Translations under genes and position numbers: made by a program
In this document: in pieces, positions 38,822-48,653 of the stretch
Layout: each line of letters begins with the position of its first letter
Position numbering within the stretch: position 1 is the first letter of the stretch
Notes under the pieces: model-generated
Told to the model about the DNA's origin: nothing
Databases searched by the model: none
Seen by the model: only the letters and a program-made list of their open reading frames with translations
Origin: JBIQKZ01 sp044464765
GTDB lineage: Bacteria; Pseudomonadota; Gammaproteobacteria; Burkholderiales; Burkholderiaceae_B
NCBI GenBank assembly: GCA_044464765.1
Contig: JBIQKZ010000013.1
Location: 58,123 to 122,122, forward strand
DNA length: 64,000 nt
Direction of reading: 5' to 3'

Positions 38822-39559
38822 CTAACCCATGTGCAAGCCGCCATTGAGTGAAAAATCGGCGCCTGTCGCGAAACCGGATTCTTCGGAAGCCAGCCACGAA
38901 ACCATGGAACCGATCTCGTCGGGCGTGCCCAGCCGTTTCACTGGAATGGTTGCAACGATTTTTTCGAGCACATCGGGCCGAATGGCACGCACCATATCGG
39001 TTCCAATATAACCCGGCGAAATCGTATTGACTGTCACTCCCTTGTTCGCGACTTCCTGGGCCAGCGCCATGGTGAAGCCATGAATGCCTGCCTTGGCCGT
39101 GGAATAGTTGGTTTGCCCGAACTGTCCTTTCTGGCCATTGACGGAACTGATGTTAATGATACGCCCCCACTGCTGCTCGATCATTCCTTCAATAACCTGC
39201 TTTGTAACATTGAACAGGCTATTCAGGTTCGTATCCATGACCGCGCGCCAGTCGTCCTGGCTCATTTTACGAAACATGCCGTCGCGCGTTATTCCGGCGT
39301 TATTGACCAGCACCGCAACAGGCCCATGATCGGCCACGACCTTCGCGAAGGCCTGGACAGTGGAATCCCAGTCGGCCACATTGCCTACCGAGGCATGGAA
39401 GGAAAACCCCTGGGCCGCCTGCTCGTCGAGCCATTGCTGATAGTTGCGGCTGGGCCCGCAGCCAGCCACTACAGTGTATCCGTCTTTTGCCAGGCGCTGA
39501 CATATCGATGTACCAATTCCGCCCATCCCGCCGGTTACATACGCTAATTTTGCACTCAT
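38822..39559 (-). CDS. phaB: Acetoacetyl-CoA reductase
   Basis: This 245-residue SDR reduces acetoacetyl-CoA to (R)-3-hydroxybutyryl-CoA with NADPH for PHB synthesis. TGGMGGIG (9-16), NNAG (86-89), and Tyr152/Lys156 in NYSTAKAG are intact, and VNGQKGQFGQTNYSTAKAG is typical of PhaB. AAGGAGAATTGGT precedes the ATG at 39557-39559; a 33-codon upstream extension is rejected. It lies between phaC (105 bp upstream) and phaR. Confidence 0.95.
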   Translation of the reverse strand: MSAKLAYVTGGMGGIGTSICQRLAKDGYTVVAGCGPSRNYQQWLDEQAAQGFSFHASVGNVADWDSTVQAFAKVVADHGPVAVLVNNAGITRDGMFRKMSQDDWRAVMDTNLNSLFNVTKQVIEGMIEQQWGRIINISSVNGQKGQFGQTNYSTAKAGIHGFTMALAQEVANKGVTVNTISPGYIGTDMVRAIRPDVLEKIVATIPVKRLGTPDEIGSMVSWLASEESGFATGADFSLNGGLHMG

Positions 39560-39664
39560 ACCAATTCTCCTTGACCGGATTGATTTTTTACCTCTGGGCG
39601 CGCCTCGCCCAACATTCCAACTGTACCGCCGCCCTCCCTTGACGTAATGAACAACCAAAACGAA

Positions 39665-41326
39665 CTAAACCGCTCGTACCTTGACGTAGCTTCCGGGCGC
39701 GGGCTCTAGCGGCTTGTGCCGCGCATTGCCCTGTTTGGCCGGAGCCTTCTTTCGGGAGCCCGAGTGCGACTGCAGCCAGGCGGACCAGTTGGGCCACCAA
39801 CTGCCGGGCTGCTGTTCGGCCTGATCAAGCCAGGACTGGGCGACAGGGCTCGAAGTGGATACGGCATGATCGGGCAGGACCCAGTAGTGGCGGCGGTTCT
39901 TGGACGGCGGATTGATGACTCCGGCAATATGACCCGAAGCGCCCAACACGAAGCGACGGGGGCCCTTGACCAGCTGCGTGGTCGCATAGGCGGCCTCCCA
40001 GGGAACGATATGATCATCCCGCGAGCCGTAGATGTAAGCAGGCATGGTCAGCGAGCCAAAATCGATGGCATGGCCGTCGACCTGCACCTTGCCGGGCTGC
40101 TTCAGGTTGTTTTCGAGATAGGTATTGCGGAAATACCAGGCAAAGAACGGCCCCGGCAAATTGGTGCCGTCGGCGTTCCAAAACAGCAGATCGAATGCGG
40201 GCGGCGCTTCACCCTTCAGGTAGTTGTTGACTACATAGTTCCACACCAGCTCGTTGGGGCGCAGGAAGGAAAATGTGGTGGCAAGCTCGCGGGCCGACAT
40301 AAGGCCGGCCTGGCCCAATTGCTGCTCGCGGGTGGCTGCATGATTCTCGTCGACGAAAACGTCGAGCACCCCCGTATCGTGAAAATCGAGCAGAGTAGTA
40401 AGCAACGACAGGGAAACGACCGGGTCGTCGCCGCGCGCCTTGGCCAGAGCCAGTGCGCTTGCCAGTAAAGTGCCGCCCACGCAGAAGCCCAGGGCATTGA
40501 TCTGCTTTTGCCGGGAGATATCGCGTACGACGTCGATTGCCGTAAGCACACCGTGCTGCAGGTAGTCGTTCCAGGTGGCCTTCTGGATGCCGTCGTCGTC
40601 GGAGGGCAAGGGATTTCGCCACGAAATGATGAACACCGTAAAGCCCTGCTCGATGGCATGACGCACAAAAGAGTTGTCGGGCTGAAGGTCGAGAATATAG
40701 AACTTGTTGATGCACGGCGGCACCACCAGCAAAGGCCGCTGATAAACCGTTGCAGTAAGCGGCGCATACTGGACGACTTGCATGAGCTGATTTTGGAACA
40801 CCACCTGGCCCGGGGTGATCGCGACGTTCTCGCCGACCGAGAAACGCGTTTCGTCGGTTTGCGAAAGCCGGCCTTTTTGCATGTCGCCCAACAGGTTGGC
40901 CAGGCCGTCACGCAACGACTGGCCATGACTTTGCACCATTTTTTGCTGCGCATCGGGATTGGTGGCCAGAAAATTGGAGGGCGCAAGGGCTTCGACCCAT
41001 TGCATGACGGCAAAGCGCAGGCGCTCGCGACCGGCATTGTCGAGCTGGGCGGCGTCTACCATTTTGTGCATGGCCCGGCCCGACAGCAGATAGGCGTGGG
41101 CCATAAGAAGACTGGCGGGATTGGACGCCCAGGCAGCACTGCTGAAACGCCGATCGGACGGGGAGGCCAGCGCACCGGACTGGAAGTCGGATAACAACTG
41201 CTGCCAATCGCGCGCAAATTCTGCCTGAATATCGGCCAGATCAGCAGGGGAGACATTTACTGGAGCGGGCCAATCGGGCGAATATGGGGCAGTCATGCTG
41301 TTACCTAATCCTGAAATACTTTGCAT
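39665..41326 (-). CDS. phaC: Class I poly(3-hydroxyalkanoate) synthase
   Basis: This 553-residue alpha/beta-hydrolase-fold polymerase has the lipase-like box GFCVGG (catalytic Cys282), Asp in GSRDDHIVPW and His in GASGHIAGV. It polymerises (R)-3-hydroxyacyl-CoA on granules. The C-terminal KKAPAKQGNARHKP tail is basic. Two starts are possible: ATG 41324-41326 or ATG 41294-41296. The second has AGGTAA before it and a perfect TTGACA (minus strand, 41352-41357) at a distance that suits it. No thiolase (phaA) gene is linked. Confidence 0.95.
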   Translation of the reverse strand: MQSISGLGNSMTAPYSPDWPAPVNVSPADLADIQAEFARDWQQLLSDFQSGALASPSDRRFSSAAWASNPASLLMAHAYLLSGRAMHKMVDAAQLDNAGRERLRFAVMQWVEALAPSNFLATNPDAQQKMVQSHGQSLRDGLANLLGDMQKGRLSQTDETRFSVGENVAITPGQVVFQNQLMQVVQYAPLTATVYQRPLLVVPPCINKFYILDLQPDNSFVRHAIEQGFTVFIISWRNPLPSDDDGIQKATWNDYLQHGVLTAIDVVRDISRQKQINALGFCVGGTLLASALALAKARGDDPVVSLSLLTTLLDFHDTGVLDVFVDENHAATREQQLGQAGLMSARELATTFSFLRPNELVWNYVVNNYLKGEAPPAFDLLFWNADGTNLPGPFFAWYFRNTYLENNLKQPGKVQVDGHAIDFGSLTMPAYIYGSRDDHIVPWEAAYATTQLVKGPRRFVLGASGHIAGVINPPSKNRRHYWVLPDHAVSTSSPVAQSWLDQAEQQPGSWWPNWSAWLQSHSGSRKKAPAKQGNARHKPLEPAPGSYVKVRAV

Positions 41327-41414
41327 CAATCTTCTTCGCGTCTAGCTAAACTGTCAATCAGGGTAAGTCGCTAGCGGGGTTTTCAAGGCGCGTAATACGT
41401 TGTTCATAATAGCC

Positions 41415-42182
41415 TTACACGGCCGTCAGCCAGGCTACCGTGGCCATCCGGCCCGACGCCGGATCACGACGGTGTGAATAAAAATCGTCGCTATTTTCGA
41501 AGGTGCACTGGCCGCACGACTCGACGTGGCTCACGCCTGCGCGCAACAATCGATGCCGGGCAATTCCGGCGAGATCCGCCATCCATTTCCCTTTCACCTG
41601 CGTCGGTTTGAAATACACCGCCGCATGGGCATCGTGATCCGCAAAAGCGGCACGAACCTCGTCGCCGACCTCGAAATGGCTCTGGCCGATACCCGGACCG
41701 ATCCAGGCCCTTAAGCCACCCATTGCCTGCTTGCCCGCGAGGCTATCGATGGTATTTTCCAACACGCCGGCAGCCAGGCCTCTCCAGCCCGCATGGGCTA
41801 CACCCAGGGCGCCGGCGTTTTCGCCCGCCACCACCACCGGCAGGCAATCAGCGGACATCACTGCCAGGACACGACCAACCTGTGTGGAGACCAAGGCATC
41901 GGCCGTGGGGGGCGCTGCAATGGGCGCGTCCAATAGATCGGCGTCGAAGACATCCGTGCCATGCACCTGATTCAGCCAGATGGGTTCACTCGGAAGATGC
42001 ATCGCCAACCTCGCTCGGTTAATTGCGACGTGCTCGGGATCATCTTTTACATGCAGAGCCAAGTTAAGTGAAGACAGCGAACCATGACTCACCCCGCCCT
42101 GGCGCCGGGTACAGAAGTAGCGCACACCCGGCCAGTCGGCGCCGGTCAAATGAGGCAAGGAAACAGACGTCAGGCCTGCCAC
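41415..42182 (-). CDS. pgeF: Peptidoglycan editing factor PgeF (YfiH/laccase domain)
   Basis: This 255-residue protein of the multicopper polyphenol oxidase-like YfiH family has WLNQVHGTDV, MSADCLPVVV and GVAHAGWRGLA, which supply the metal-binding His and Cys residues. PgeF removes aberrant L-Ser-containing muropeptides from the cell-wall precursor pool. The start is GTG (42180-42182) with GAGG seven bases before it, inside the end of rluD; the two genes overlap by 13 bases. Confidence 0.93.
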   Translation of the reverse strand: MAGLTSVSLPHLTGADWPGVRYFCTRRQGGVSHGSLSSLNLALHVKDDPEHVAINRARLAMHLPSEPIWLNQVHGTDVFDADLLDAPIAAPPTADALVSTQVGRVLAVMSADCLPVVVAGENAGALGVAHAGWRGLAAGVLENTIDSLAGKQAMGGLRAWIGPGIGQSHFEVGDEVRAAFADHDAHAAVYFKPTQVKGKWMADLAGIARHRLLRAGVSHVESCGQCTFENSDDFYSHRRDPASGRMATVAWLTAV

Positions 42183-43132
42183 GCGATAGCCTCGAGGACG
42201 GTGGCAAAGTCATCGGGCGGCGACGCCTGAAATGAAACCCGCCGGTTGGTGGAAAAATCATCGAAGGCCAACGCCCGCGCATGCAGCAACTGACGCGAGG
42301 CTCCTGCAACAGGCTTGCCGCCGTACAAGGAATCGGCCACCAAGGGATGGCGCAGGCTGGCCATGTGCACCCGGATCTGATGAGTGCGACCCGTTTCAAG
42401 CCGACACACGACTTCCGTGACCATCTGTCCGGCAGGTGCTTCGCCAATGCGCAACGGCACATAGTGCGTGATCGCCTGCTTGGGCGCGACCGGATGATCG
42501 ACCGTCATGCGCACGGGTACGCGGGCATCGCGGCCAATGGGCAGATCCACCGTACCGGCTGAAACCAGATTGCCATGCGCCAGCGCAAGGTATTCGCGGC
42601 TGACCGTACGCTCCTGCAACTGGCGAATTAAATGTGTCTGTGCCTTGTCATGACGCGCCACGACCAACAATCCTGATGTATCCTTGTCCAGTCGGTGCAC
42701 AATGCCCGCGCGCGCCACCCTTCCCAGTTCCGGAAAACGGTAAAGCAAGCCATTAAGCAGTGTGCCGCCCCAATTGCCCGCGCCCGGATGCGTAACCAGC
42801 CCGGCCGGCTTATTCACGACGATCCAGTCAGCGCTTTCCTGCACCACGCAAAAATCCACCGCTTCCGGGGTGAATGCCTGTTGTTCGGGCGGAGTTTGCG
42901 GCCATACGGTAAGCTTGTCGCCTGGGCCGACAGTTTGTTTGATACGACCGGCCACGTCGTTCACCAGCACATGGCCTTCTTCAATCCAGCCTTGAAGCCG
43001 GCTGCGTGAATGTTCCGGAATAAACCTAGCCAATACCTTGTCCAGACGCTCTGGTTCAGCCCTAAGCGGCAGCTCGAACTCGAGCGGCAACAAGGAAGTT
43101 TCACTTTCTTTATCAATATCTGTGTCAGGCAT
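42170..43132 (-). CDS. rluD: 23S rRNA pseudouridine-1911/1915/1917 synthase
   Basis: This 320-residue protein has an N-terminal S4 domain (RLDKVLARFIPEHSRSRLQGWIEEG) and the catalytic RluA-family motif AGIVHRLDKDTSGLLVVA with Asp149. It modifies helix 69 of 23S rRNA and is important for 50S assembly. It is divergent from bamD and overlaps pgeF at its 3' end; the bamD-rluD-pgeF arrangement is common in proteobacteria. Confidence 0.95.
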   Translation of the reverse strand: MPDTDIDKESETSLLPLEFELPLRAEPERLDKVLARFIPEHSRSRLQGWIEEGHVLVNDVAGRIKQTVGPGDKLTVWPQTPPEQQAFTPEAVDFCVVQESADWIVVNKPAGLVTHPGAGNWGGTLLNGLLYRFPELGRVARAGIVHRLDKDTSGLLVVARHDKAQTHLIRQLQERTVSREYLALAHGNLVSAGTVDLPIGRDARVPVRMTVDHPVAPKQAITHYVPLRIGEAPAGQMVTEVVCRLETGRTHQIRVHMASLRHPLVADSLYGGKPVAGASRQLLHARALAFDDFSTNRRVSFQASPPDDFATVLEAIAWQA

Positions 43133-43150
43133 GGCGACAAATCATATAAT
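43122..43150 (+). promoter_or_regulatory. Possible bamD promoter
   Basis: GTGTCA (43122-43127) and TATAAT (43145-43150) are 17 bases apart. The predicted start near 43157 would leave the ATG at 43160 without a leader but gives the GTG at 43184 a short leader with AAGGAC. Confidence 0.5.
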
Positions 43151-43183
43151 CTGGCTGCAATGCTAACACCAAGGACGCTTTTT

Positions 43184-44029
43184 GTGATTCGCGCAGACAT
43201 CAATACCCCCCGCTTTAACCGCCTGAAGCAGCTGGCTTGCACGCTAAGCGTTGTAGCGGCCGCAGCCCTCATCGCCGGTTGCAGCGCTTTCAAGAGCGAA
43301 GTCGACCCCACTGCGGGCTGGAGCGCAGAGCGCCTGTACAGCGACGCCCGCACCGAACTCTCCGACGGCAACTGGAGCCAGGCCCGCACCCGGCTCGAAG
43401 CCGTCGAGGCACGCTATCCTTTCGGGGGCTATGCGCAACAAGCACTGATCGACCTGGCCTACGTCAACTGGAAAGACGACGAGCCAGAGCAGGCCCTGGC
43501 GGCAATCGACCGCTTCCAGCAACAGTACCCCAACCATCCGGGCACCGACTACATGCTGTTCCTGAAGGGCCTGATAACGTTCACGCCCCCCAGTGCGGCG
43601 TTTACCAAGATCACCCAGCAAGACCCCAGCGAACGCGATCCCAAAGGCCTGCGCGAATCCTACGAAGCCTTCAACGAGCTGATCACCCGCTATCCCGACA
43701 GCCGCTATACCCCCGACGCAAAAAAGCGTATGGCCTGGCTGGTCAATACCCTGGCCCAGAACGAGGTTCATGTGGCTCAGTACTATTACGAGCGTAAAGC
43801 CTATCTGGCGGCTGCCAACCGGGCGCAAACCGTCATTGCCGAATTCCAGGGCGTGCCCGTTGCGGAAAAAGCGCTATACATCATGTATATGTCGTACGAC
43901 CACCTTAATATGCCCGAGCTTCGCGACGACGCCAAGCGCGTGCTTGACGCCAACTTTCCCGACAGCAAATATTACGAGCAAGGCCTTCATGAAGAAGGCA
44001 GCCTGTGGAACCCGCTTAACTGGTTCTAG
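43184..44029 (+). CDS. bamD: Outer-membrane assembly lipoprotein BamD
   Basis: This 281-residue lipoprotein has a signal peptide ending in the lipobox LIAGC followed by SAF. TPR-like repeats then match BamD (AERLYSDARTELSDGNWSQARTRLEAVEARYPFG and YPNHPGTDYMLFLKG). It is an essential part of the Bam complex that inserts beta-barrel proteins into the outer membrane. I prefer the GTG at 43184 because AAGGAC lies 8 bases upstream; the ATG at 43160 has no ribosome-binding site and lies at the predicted transcription start. It is divergent from rluD and ends 13 bases from the convergent helicase gene. Confidence 0.93.
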   Translation: MIRADINTPRFNRLKQLACTLSVVAAAALIAGCSAFKSEVDPTAGWSAERLYSDARTELSDGNWSQARTRLEAVEARYPFGGYAQQALIDLAYVNWKDDEPEQALAAIDRFQQQYPNHPGTDYMLFLKGLITFTPPSAAFTKITQQDPSERDPKGLRESYEAFNELITRYPDSRYTPDAKKRMAWLVNTLAQNEVHVAQYYYERKAYLAAANRAQTVIAEFQGVPVAEKALYIMYMSYDHLNMPELRDDAKRVLDANFPDSKYYEQGLHEEGSLWNPLNWF

Positions 44030-44042
44030 CCCCTTCTTTCAG

Positions 44043-46055
44043 TCAGGCGGCGCCGGGGTCCTGTTTGCGTTCATAGAACGCCACCACCTGCCCGACGTCG
44101 CGAGTGCGCGCAAAGGCGGGCAAGCCCCGCCATAGCAAGCGCCCATAAGGCTTGTCAACCAGGCGGGCATCGCCCACCATCAATACCCCCCAGTCGCTTT
44201 CCGAGCGAATCAGGCGCCCAGCGCCCTGCTTGAGCGCGATGGCGGCTTCGGGCACCTGATATTCCATAAAGGGGTTCCCGCCGTTGCGACGGCACTGCTG
44301 CAGGCGCGCTTCAAGAACAGGGTCGTCGGGCGGCGCGAAGGGCAATTTGTCGATGGCAACCAACGTCAGGGCATTGCCGGGCACGTCAATGCCTTCCCAG
44401 AAACTCGCGCTGCCGACCAGCACTGCATTTTTCGCCGTGCGGAAACGCTCCAGCAACGCCCTTCGAGAGCTATCGCCCTGCTTGAGCAAGATGCGGTCCA
44501 GGTCAAGGTCTGTGAACTGATCATCAAGCAATTCCGCAATGCGATCCACCGCGCGCAAGGTCGTACACAGCACCAGTACGCCGCCTTGCGCCACCTGGAT
44601 CAACGGCATCAGGGTTTCAACGAACTTCTCGTTGAACAGGCGATCGCTGGGCAAGGGCAAATTGCCCGGCACAAACAGCACACCCTGCGAAGCGTAATCG
44701 AACGGCGACTCCCAGCGCATCGTCGTGGCATCCGACAAGCCCAGTTGACGCTGAAAATGGCCGAAGTCCCCTTTGACCGACAACGTGGCGGAAGTAAGAA
44801 CCCAGGTTTGCTCTTCGCCACGATAACGCGAGAAAATGCGGGCGACGGACAGCGGTGCGCTGTGCAGGCGCATATGGTGGGTCGTGTGTTCCACCCACCG
44901 CACGGCCGCATCGGCGTCGTTGCGGCTTTGCTCTTGGTCAGCCAAAGCATTGTTACCCTGGCGATCAGGCTGGCTCCACTGAAAAATACGGGCCCGCAAC
45001 TCCTGGCAAGATTTCAGAACGGCGCCCAGGTCCGGATGTTTCTCGGCCACAACGGCCAACAATTGACAGCCCCGATCCAGCGCCTCTAGCAGCTCGCCAA
45101 GGGATCGATCGAATTCGTCGGCGTCGGGTAGGGTCTCGAACGTGGCCTTGCGCCCTGGCAGCTTATCGATGGGCGCAGCGGCCAGGCGCAGATTACGGGC
45201 AGCCTGCCCCACCCGCTTGCCGATCTCGCTCCAGTTGGTGGATTCACGTGCATGCGCAAGCCCTGTGGCCTCCATCTGGCGCGCCAGCTCGAGCAACTGA
45301 TGCGTGGACACGCTGATGCCCAGGAAACGAGTCGCAATATCCGGCAATTGGTGAGCCTCATCGAACACCACCAGTTGCACCGTTGGCAACAAATCGGTGA
45401 TTCCTTCTTCGCGCAATGCAAGGTCCGCCATAAAAAGCGCGTGGTTCACCACCACCAGATCGGCCTCCTGCGCCGTGCGCCTGGCCTTCATGACAAAACA
45501 GTCGCGTAAATTCGGGCACTCTTGTCCAAGACAGTTTTCACGGGTCGAGGTAACGCGGTTCCAGATATCCGCCTCTTCGGGCACTTTGGCCAGGTCGGCC
45601 TTGTCCCCGCTTTTGGATTGTTGCGCAAAAACCTGTATGTCTCTTAGCTGGCTGATTTCCGCGCGCGACTTCAGGGCGCGATCATCCCCGCCCAGCCGCT
45701 CCAGATGGTAATGGCAAACATAGTTTCCACGCCCCTTCAATAACGCGATGCTGATCGGCAGCGCCAGGGCTTCGCGCAGCTTGGGCAGGTCGCGACGAAA
45801 TAACTGATCCTGCAAGGTGCGGGTGCCCGTGGACACCAAAACCTTGACGCCGCTTAAGAATGCCGGCGCCAGATAGGCCCACGTCTTGCCGGTTCCGGTG
45901 CCCGCTTCGGCAACCAGAGTAGTATGGTTTTCCAAGGCCTGCTGTATGGCCTGGGCAAGCTCCAGTTGCGCCTGCCGGGGCCGGTAATCCGGCACGGCAG
46001 CGGCAATGGGACCCTGCGCCGAAAATATTTCCGACAACTCATCATTTAAACGCAT
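44043..46055 (-). CDS. DinG/YoaA-type ATP-dependent helicase with Fe-S cluster
   Basis: This 670-residue XPD-like superfamily 2 helicase has Walker A AGTGTGKT (51-58), DEAH box VVFDEAHQL, and four cysteines between them (one in NYVCHYHL and three in ENCLGQECPNLRDC) that fit the [4Fe-4S] site of DinG-like enzymes. Helicase C motifs SASFWEGIDVPG and QGAGRLIRSESDWG are present. Such helicases unwind R-loops and damaged DNA. The ATG at 46053-46055 starts the conserved protein; a further 138 in-frame codons upstream run antisense to tex and are rejected. Confidence 0.9.
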   Translation of the reverse strand: MRLNDELSEIFSAQGPIAAAVPDYRPRQAQLELAQAIQQALENHTTLVAEAGTGTGKTWAYLAPAFLSGVKVLVSTGTRTLQDQLFRRDLPKLREALALPISIALLKGRGNYVCHYHLERLGGDDRALKSRAEISQLRDIQVFAQQSKSGDKADLAKVPEEADIWNRVTSTRENCLGQECPNLRDCFVMKARRTAQEADLVVVNHALFMADLALREEGITDLLPTVQLVVFDEAHQLPDIATRFLGISVSTHQLLELARQMEATGLAHARESTNWSEIGKRVGQAARNLRLAAAPIDKLPGRKATFETLPDADEFDRSLGELLEALDRGCQLLAVVAEKHPDLGAVLKSCQELRARIFQWSQPDRQGNNALADQEQSRNDADAAVRWVEHTTHHMRLHSAPLSVARIFSRYRGEEQTWVLTSATLSVKGDFGHFQRQLGLSDATTMRWESPFDYASQGVLFVPGNLPLPSDRLFNEKFVETLMPLIQVAQGGVLVLCTTLRAVDRIAELLDDQFTDLDLDRILLKQGDSSRRALLERFRTAKNAVLVGSASFWEGIDVPGNALTLVAIDKLPFAPPDDPVLEARLQQCRRNGGNPFMEYQVPEAAIALKQGAGRLIRSESDWGVLMVGDARLVDKPYGRLLWRGLPAFARTRDVGQVVAFYERKQDPGAA

Positions 46056-46178
46056 TGCAATACAGCCGCTCTTTACAAAATTTAATGGACAGACACCCGA
46101 TAATACCCGGCTCTGTTTCAGCCCGGCGGTGCAATGTGGCAAAATGCCCCGCTTGGATAATGCTTTATTGATAGGCCC

Positions 46179-48563
46179 ATGACGACTACCACCAACGCTT
46201 CTTCCCCCCATAACGCCGCACCGCACGACGCAGATGCCGCACGCATCGTGGCTATGCTTGCCCAGGAACTTGATGTACGGCCGGCACAAGTTGCAGCCAC
46301 CATCGACCTGCTGGACGACGGCGCAACAGTGCCCTTCATCGCCCGCTATCGCAAAGAAGCAACCGGCGGTCTTGATGACATTGTCCTGCGCACCCTGGAA
46401 GTACGTTTGCTCTACGTCAGGGATATGGAAACGCGTCGGGCGGCCATCCTGGATTCGATTTCGCAGCAAGGCAAGCTAACTACCGAGCTACACGCCGAAA
46501 TTACCTCGGCCGACACCAAGCAGCGCCTGGAAGACCTGTACGCGCCCTATAAGCCCAAGCGACGCACACGGGCGCAAATTGCCCGCGAAGCCGGCCTGGA
46601 ACCCCTAGCCGACGCCATTTTAAACGATGCGCACTCCGACCCCTCTGTGCTGGCGGAAAGCTATATCAGCGCGGACAACGGCGTTGCCGACGCCAAAGCC
46701 GCCCTGGACGGGGCACGCGATATTCTTGCCGAGCGCTACGCCGAAAACGCCGATCTGCTGGCCGATATGCGCGAGCATCTGTGGTCCACAGGACGCCTGT
46801 ATTCAAAAGTCGTCGAAAGCAAACAGGCTGAAGGCGATAATTTCCGCGACTGGTTCGATTTCAGCGAACGCTTGGCCACCTTGCCTTCACACCGCATTCT
46901 TGCCTTGCTGCGCGGCCGCCAGCAAGGCGTGCTCGATCTGCGCCTTGGCCTGGAGGCCGAGCTCGAAGCGCAGACCCCGCACCCCTGCATAACCCGCGTT
47001 GCACACTTGGCAGGCGTGGAAGCAGATTTTTCCATCGATGCGCCGCCTCGCGCGCGCTGGCTGGCCGACGTTTGCCGCTGGACGTGGCGGGTCAAATTAT
47101 TGACGGCCTTTGAAACCGAGCTGATCGGTCGGCTGCGCGAGACCGCCGAGCAAGAGGCCATCCGGGTATTCGCCGCCAACCTGAAGGATCTGCTGCTGGC
47201 CGCCCCGGCCGGACCCAAAGCCGTCATGGGGCTGGACCCAGGCATCCGCACCGGCGTTAAAGTGGCGATTATCGACGCCACGGGCAAAGTGCTCGACACG
47301 GCTACCGTTTACCCCTTTGAACCACGACGAGACCGCGATGGATCGATCAACACGCTGGCAGCATTAGCCACGCGCCACCACGTGGAACTTGTCGCCATCG
47401 GCAATGGCACAGCTTCGCGCGAGACGGAAAAGCTGGTCAGCGATATGTGTGCCGCGCTCCCTCAATTGAAGCTCACTCGGGTCGTCGTCTCGGAAGCCGG
47501 CGCCTCGGTCTACTCGGCGTCAGAACTGGCTTCGCAAGAGTTCCCTGATCTGGATGTCAGCCTGCGCGGTGCTGTTTCCATTGCCCGCCGTCTGCAAGAC
47601 CCCTTGGCCGAGTTGGTAAAAATCGAACCCAAGGCCATTGGTGTCGGCCAGTATCAACATGACGTCAATCAACGCGAGCTGGCACGCTCGCTGGATGCGG
47701 TTATCGAAGACTGCGTCAATGCGGTGGGCGTGGACGTGAATACCGCCTCCGCACCGTTGCTCAGCCGGGTATCCGGGCTGAACTCCTTACTGGCCAAAAA
47801 CATTGTGGCCTGGCGCGATGCCAATGGCGCCTTCAACAACCGCAAGGCTCTGCTGAAGGTAACGCGCTTTGGCGATAAAGCCTTCGAACAAGCGGCAGGC
47901 TTTCTGCGTATCGCCAACGGCGACAATCCGCTGGATGCATCGTCGGTGCACCCGGAAGCCTATCCCGTGGTGCAACGCATTCTAGAGCGGATCAAGGCAG
48001 AGGCCGGCCAGATCATGGGCAAGCAAGGCGCGCTAAAAGGTGTTTCTCCATCGGAATTCACCGACGAGCGGTTCGGCCTGCCCACGGTCAAGGACATATT
48101 CGCCGAACTGGAAAAGCCAGGTCGCGATCCACGGCCCGAGTTCAAGACAGCCCAATTCAAAGAAGGGGTCAACACCCTGAACGATCTGTCCCAAGGCATG
48201 ATCCTGGAAGGCGTGGTGACCAACGTAGCCAATTTTGGCGCCTTCGTCGACATTGGCGTCCACCAGGATGGCCTGGTTCATATCTCGGCGCTGGCCGAAA
48301 AGTTTGTCAAGGACCCACGCGATGTGGTGCGCGTTGGCCAGACCGTCAAGGTCAAGGTTCAGGAAGTGGATATCGCCCGCAAGCGTATCGGCCTGACCAT
48401 GCGCCTGAACGACGATGCCGCGCCTGTTCGACGATCTACTGATACAAGCGGCGCGCCGCGCGCCGCCCGGCCAGGGCAAGGCGCCAGCCGCAACCGACAG
48501 CCCTCCGCTGAATCAGAAGGTCTCGGCGCCATGGCAGCCGCATTTGCGAAACTGAAACGCTGA
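46179..48563 (+). CDS. tex: Tex-family RNA-binding transcription accessory protein
   Basis: This 794-residue protein has the Tex N-terminal helical domain (ELDVRPAQVAATIDLLDDGATVPFIARYRKE), a YqgF/RNase H-like domain (VMGLDPGIRTGVKVAIID), a helix-hairpin-helix region (VGVDVNTASAPLLSRVSGL) and a C-terminal S1 domain (GMILEGVVTNVANFGAFVDIG). Tex was first described in Bordetella as a regulator of toxin expression. The last ~50 residues are Arg, Ala and Ser-rich. It is divergent from the DinG-like gene, 123 bp apart. Confidence 0.95.
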   Translation: MTTTTNASSPHNAAPHDADAARIVAMLAQELDVRPAQVAATIDLLDDGATVPFIARYRKEATGGLDDIVLRTLEVRLLYVRDMETRRAAILDSISQQGKLTTELHAEITSADTKQRLEDLYAPYKPKRRTRAQIAREAGLEPLADAILNDAHSDPSVLAESYISADNGVADAKAALDGARDILAERYAENADLLADMREHLWSTGRLYSKVVESKQAEGDNFRDWFDFSERLATLPSHRILALLRGRQQGVLDLRLGLEAELEAQTPHPCITRVAHLAGVEADFSIDAPPRARWLADVCRWTWRVKLLTAFETELIGRLRETAEQEAIRVFAANLKDLLLAAPAGPKAVMGLDPGIRTGVKVAIIDATGKVLDTATVYPFEPRRDRDGSINTLAALATRHHVELVAIGNGTASRETEKLVSDMCAALPQLKLTRVVVSEAGASVYSASELASQEFPDLDVSLRGAVSIARRLQDPLAELVKIEPKAIGVGQYQHDVNQRELARSLDAVIEDCVNAVGVDVNTASAPLLSRVSGLNSLLAKNIVAWRDANGAFNNRKALLKVTRFGDKAFEQAAGFLRIANGDNPLDASSVHPEAYPVVQRILERIKAEAGQIMGKQGALKGVSPSEFTDERFGLPTVKDIFAELEKPGRDPRPEFKTAQFKEGVNTLNDLSQGMILEGVVTNVANFGAFVDIGVHQDGLVHISALAEKFVKDPRDVVRVGQTVKVKVQEVDIARKRIGLTMRLNDDAAPVRRSTDTSGAPRAARPGQGASRNRQPSAESEGLGAMAAAFAKLKR

Positions 48564-48653
48564 CGACGCTGGCGGCGCGTCAGTTCGCTACTGCTTCGCG
48601 CCTGACGAATCCGGACCGCTTGCAAGTGGTGAGGTGAGCAAGCAACGCAGCAT

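Noticed and set aside
46056..46469. 138-codon N-terminal extension of the DinG-like helicase
   Set aside because: It runs antisense through the start of tex and has no helicase similarity. The conserved protein begins MRLNDELSEIF at 46055.
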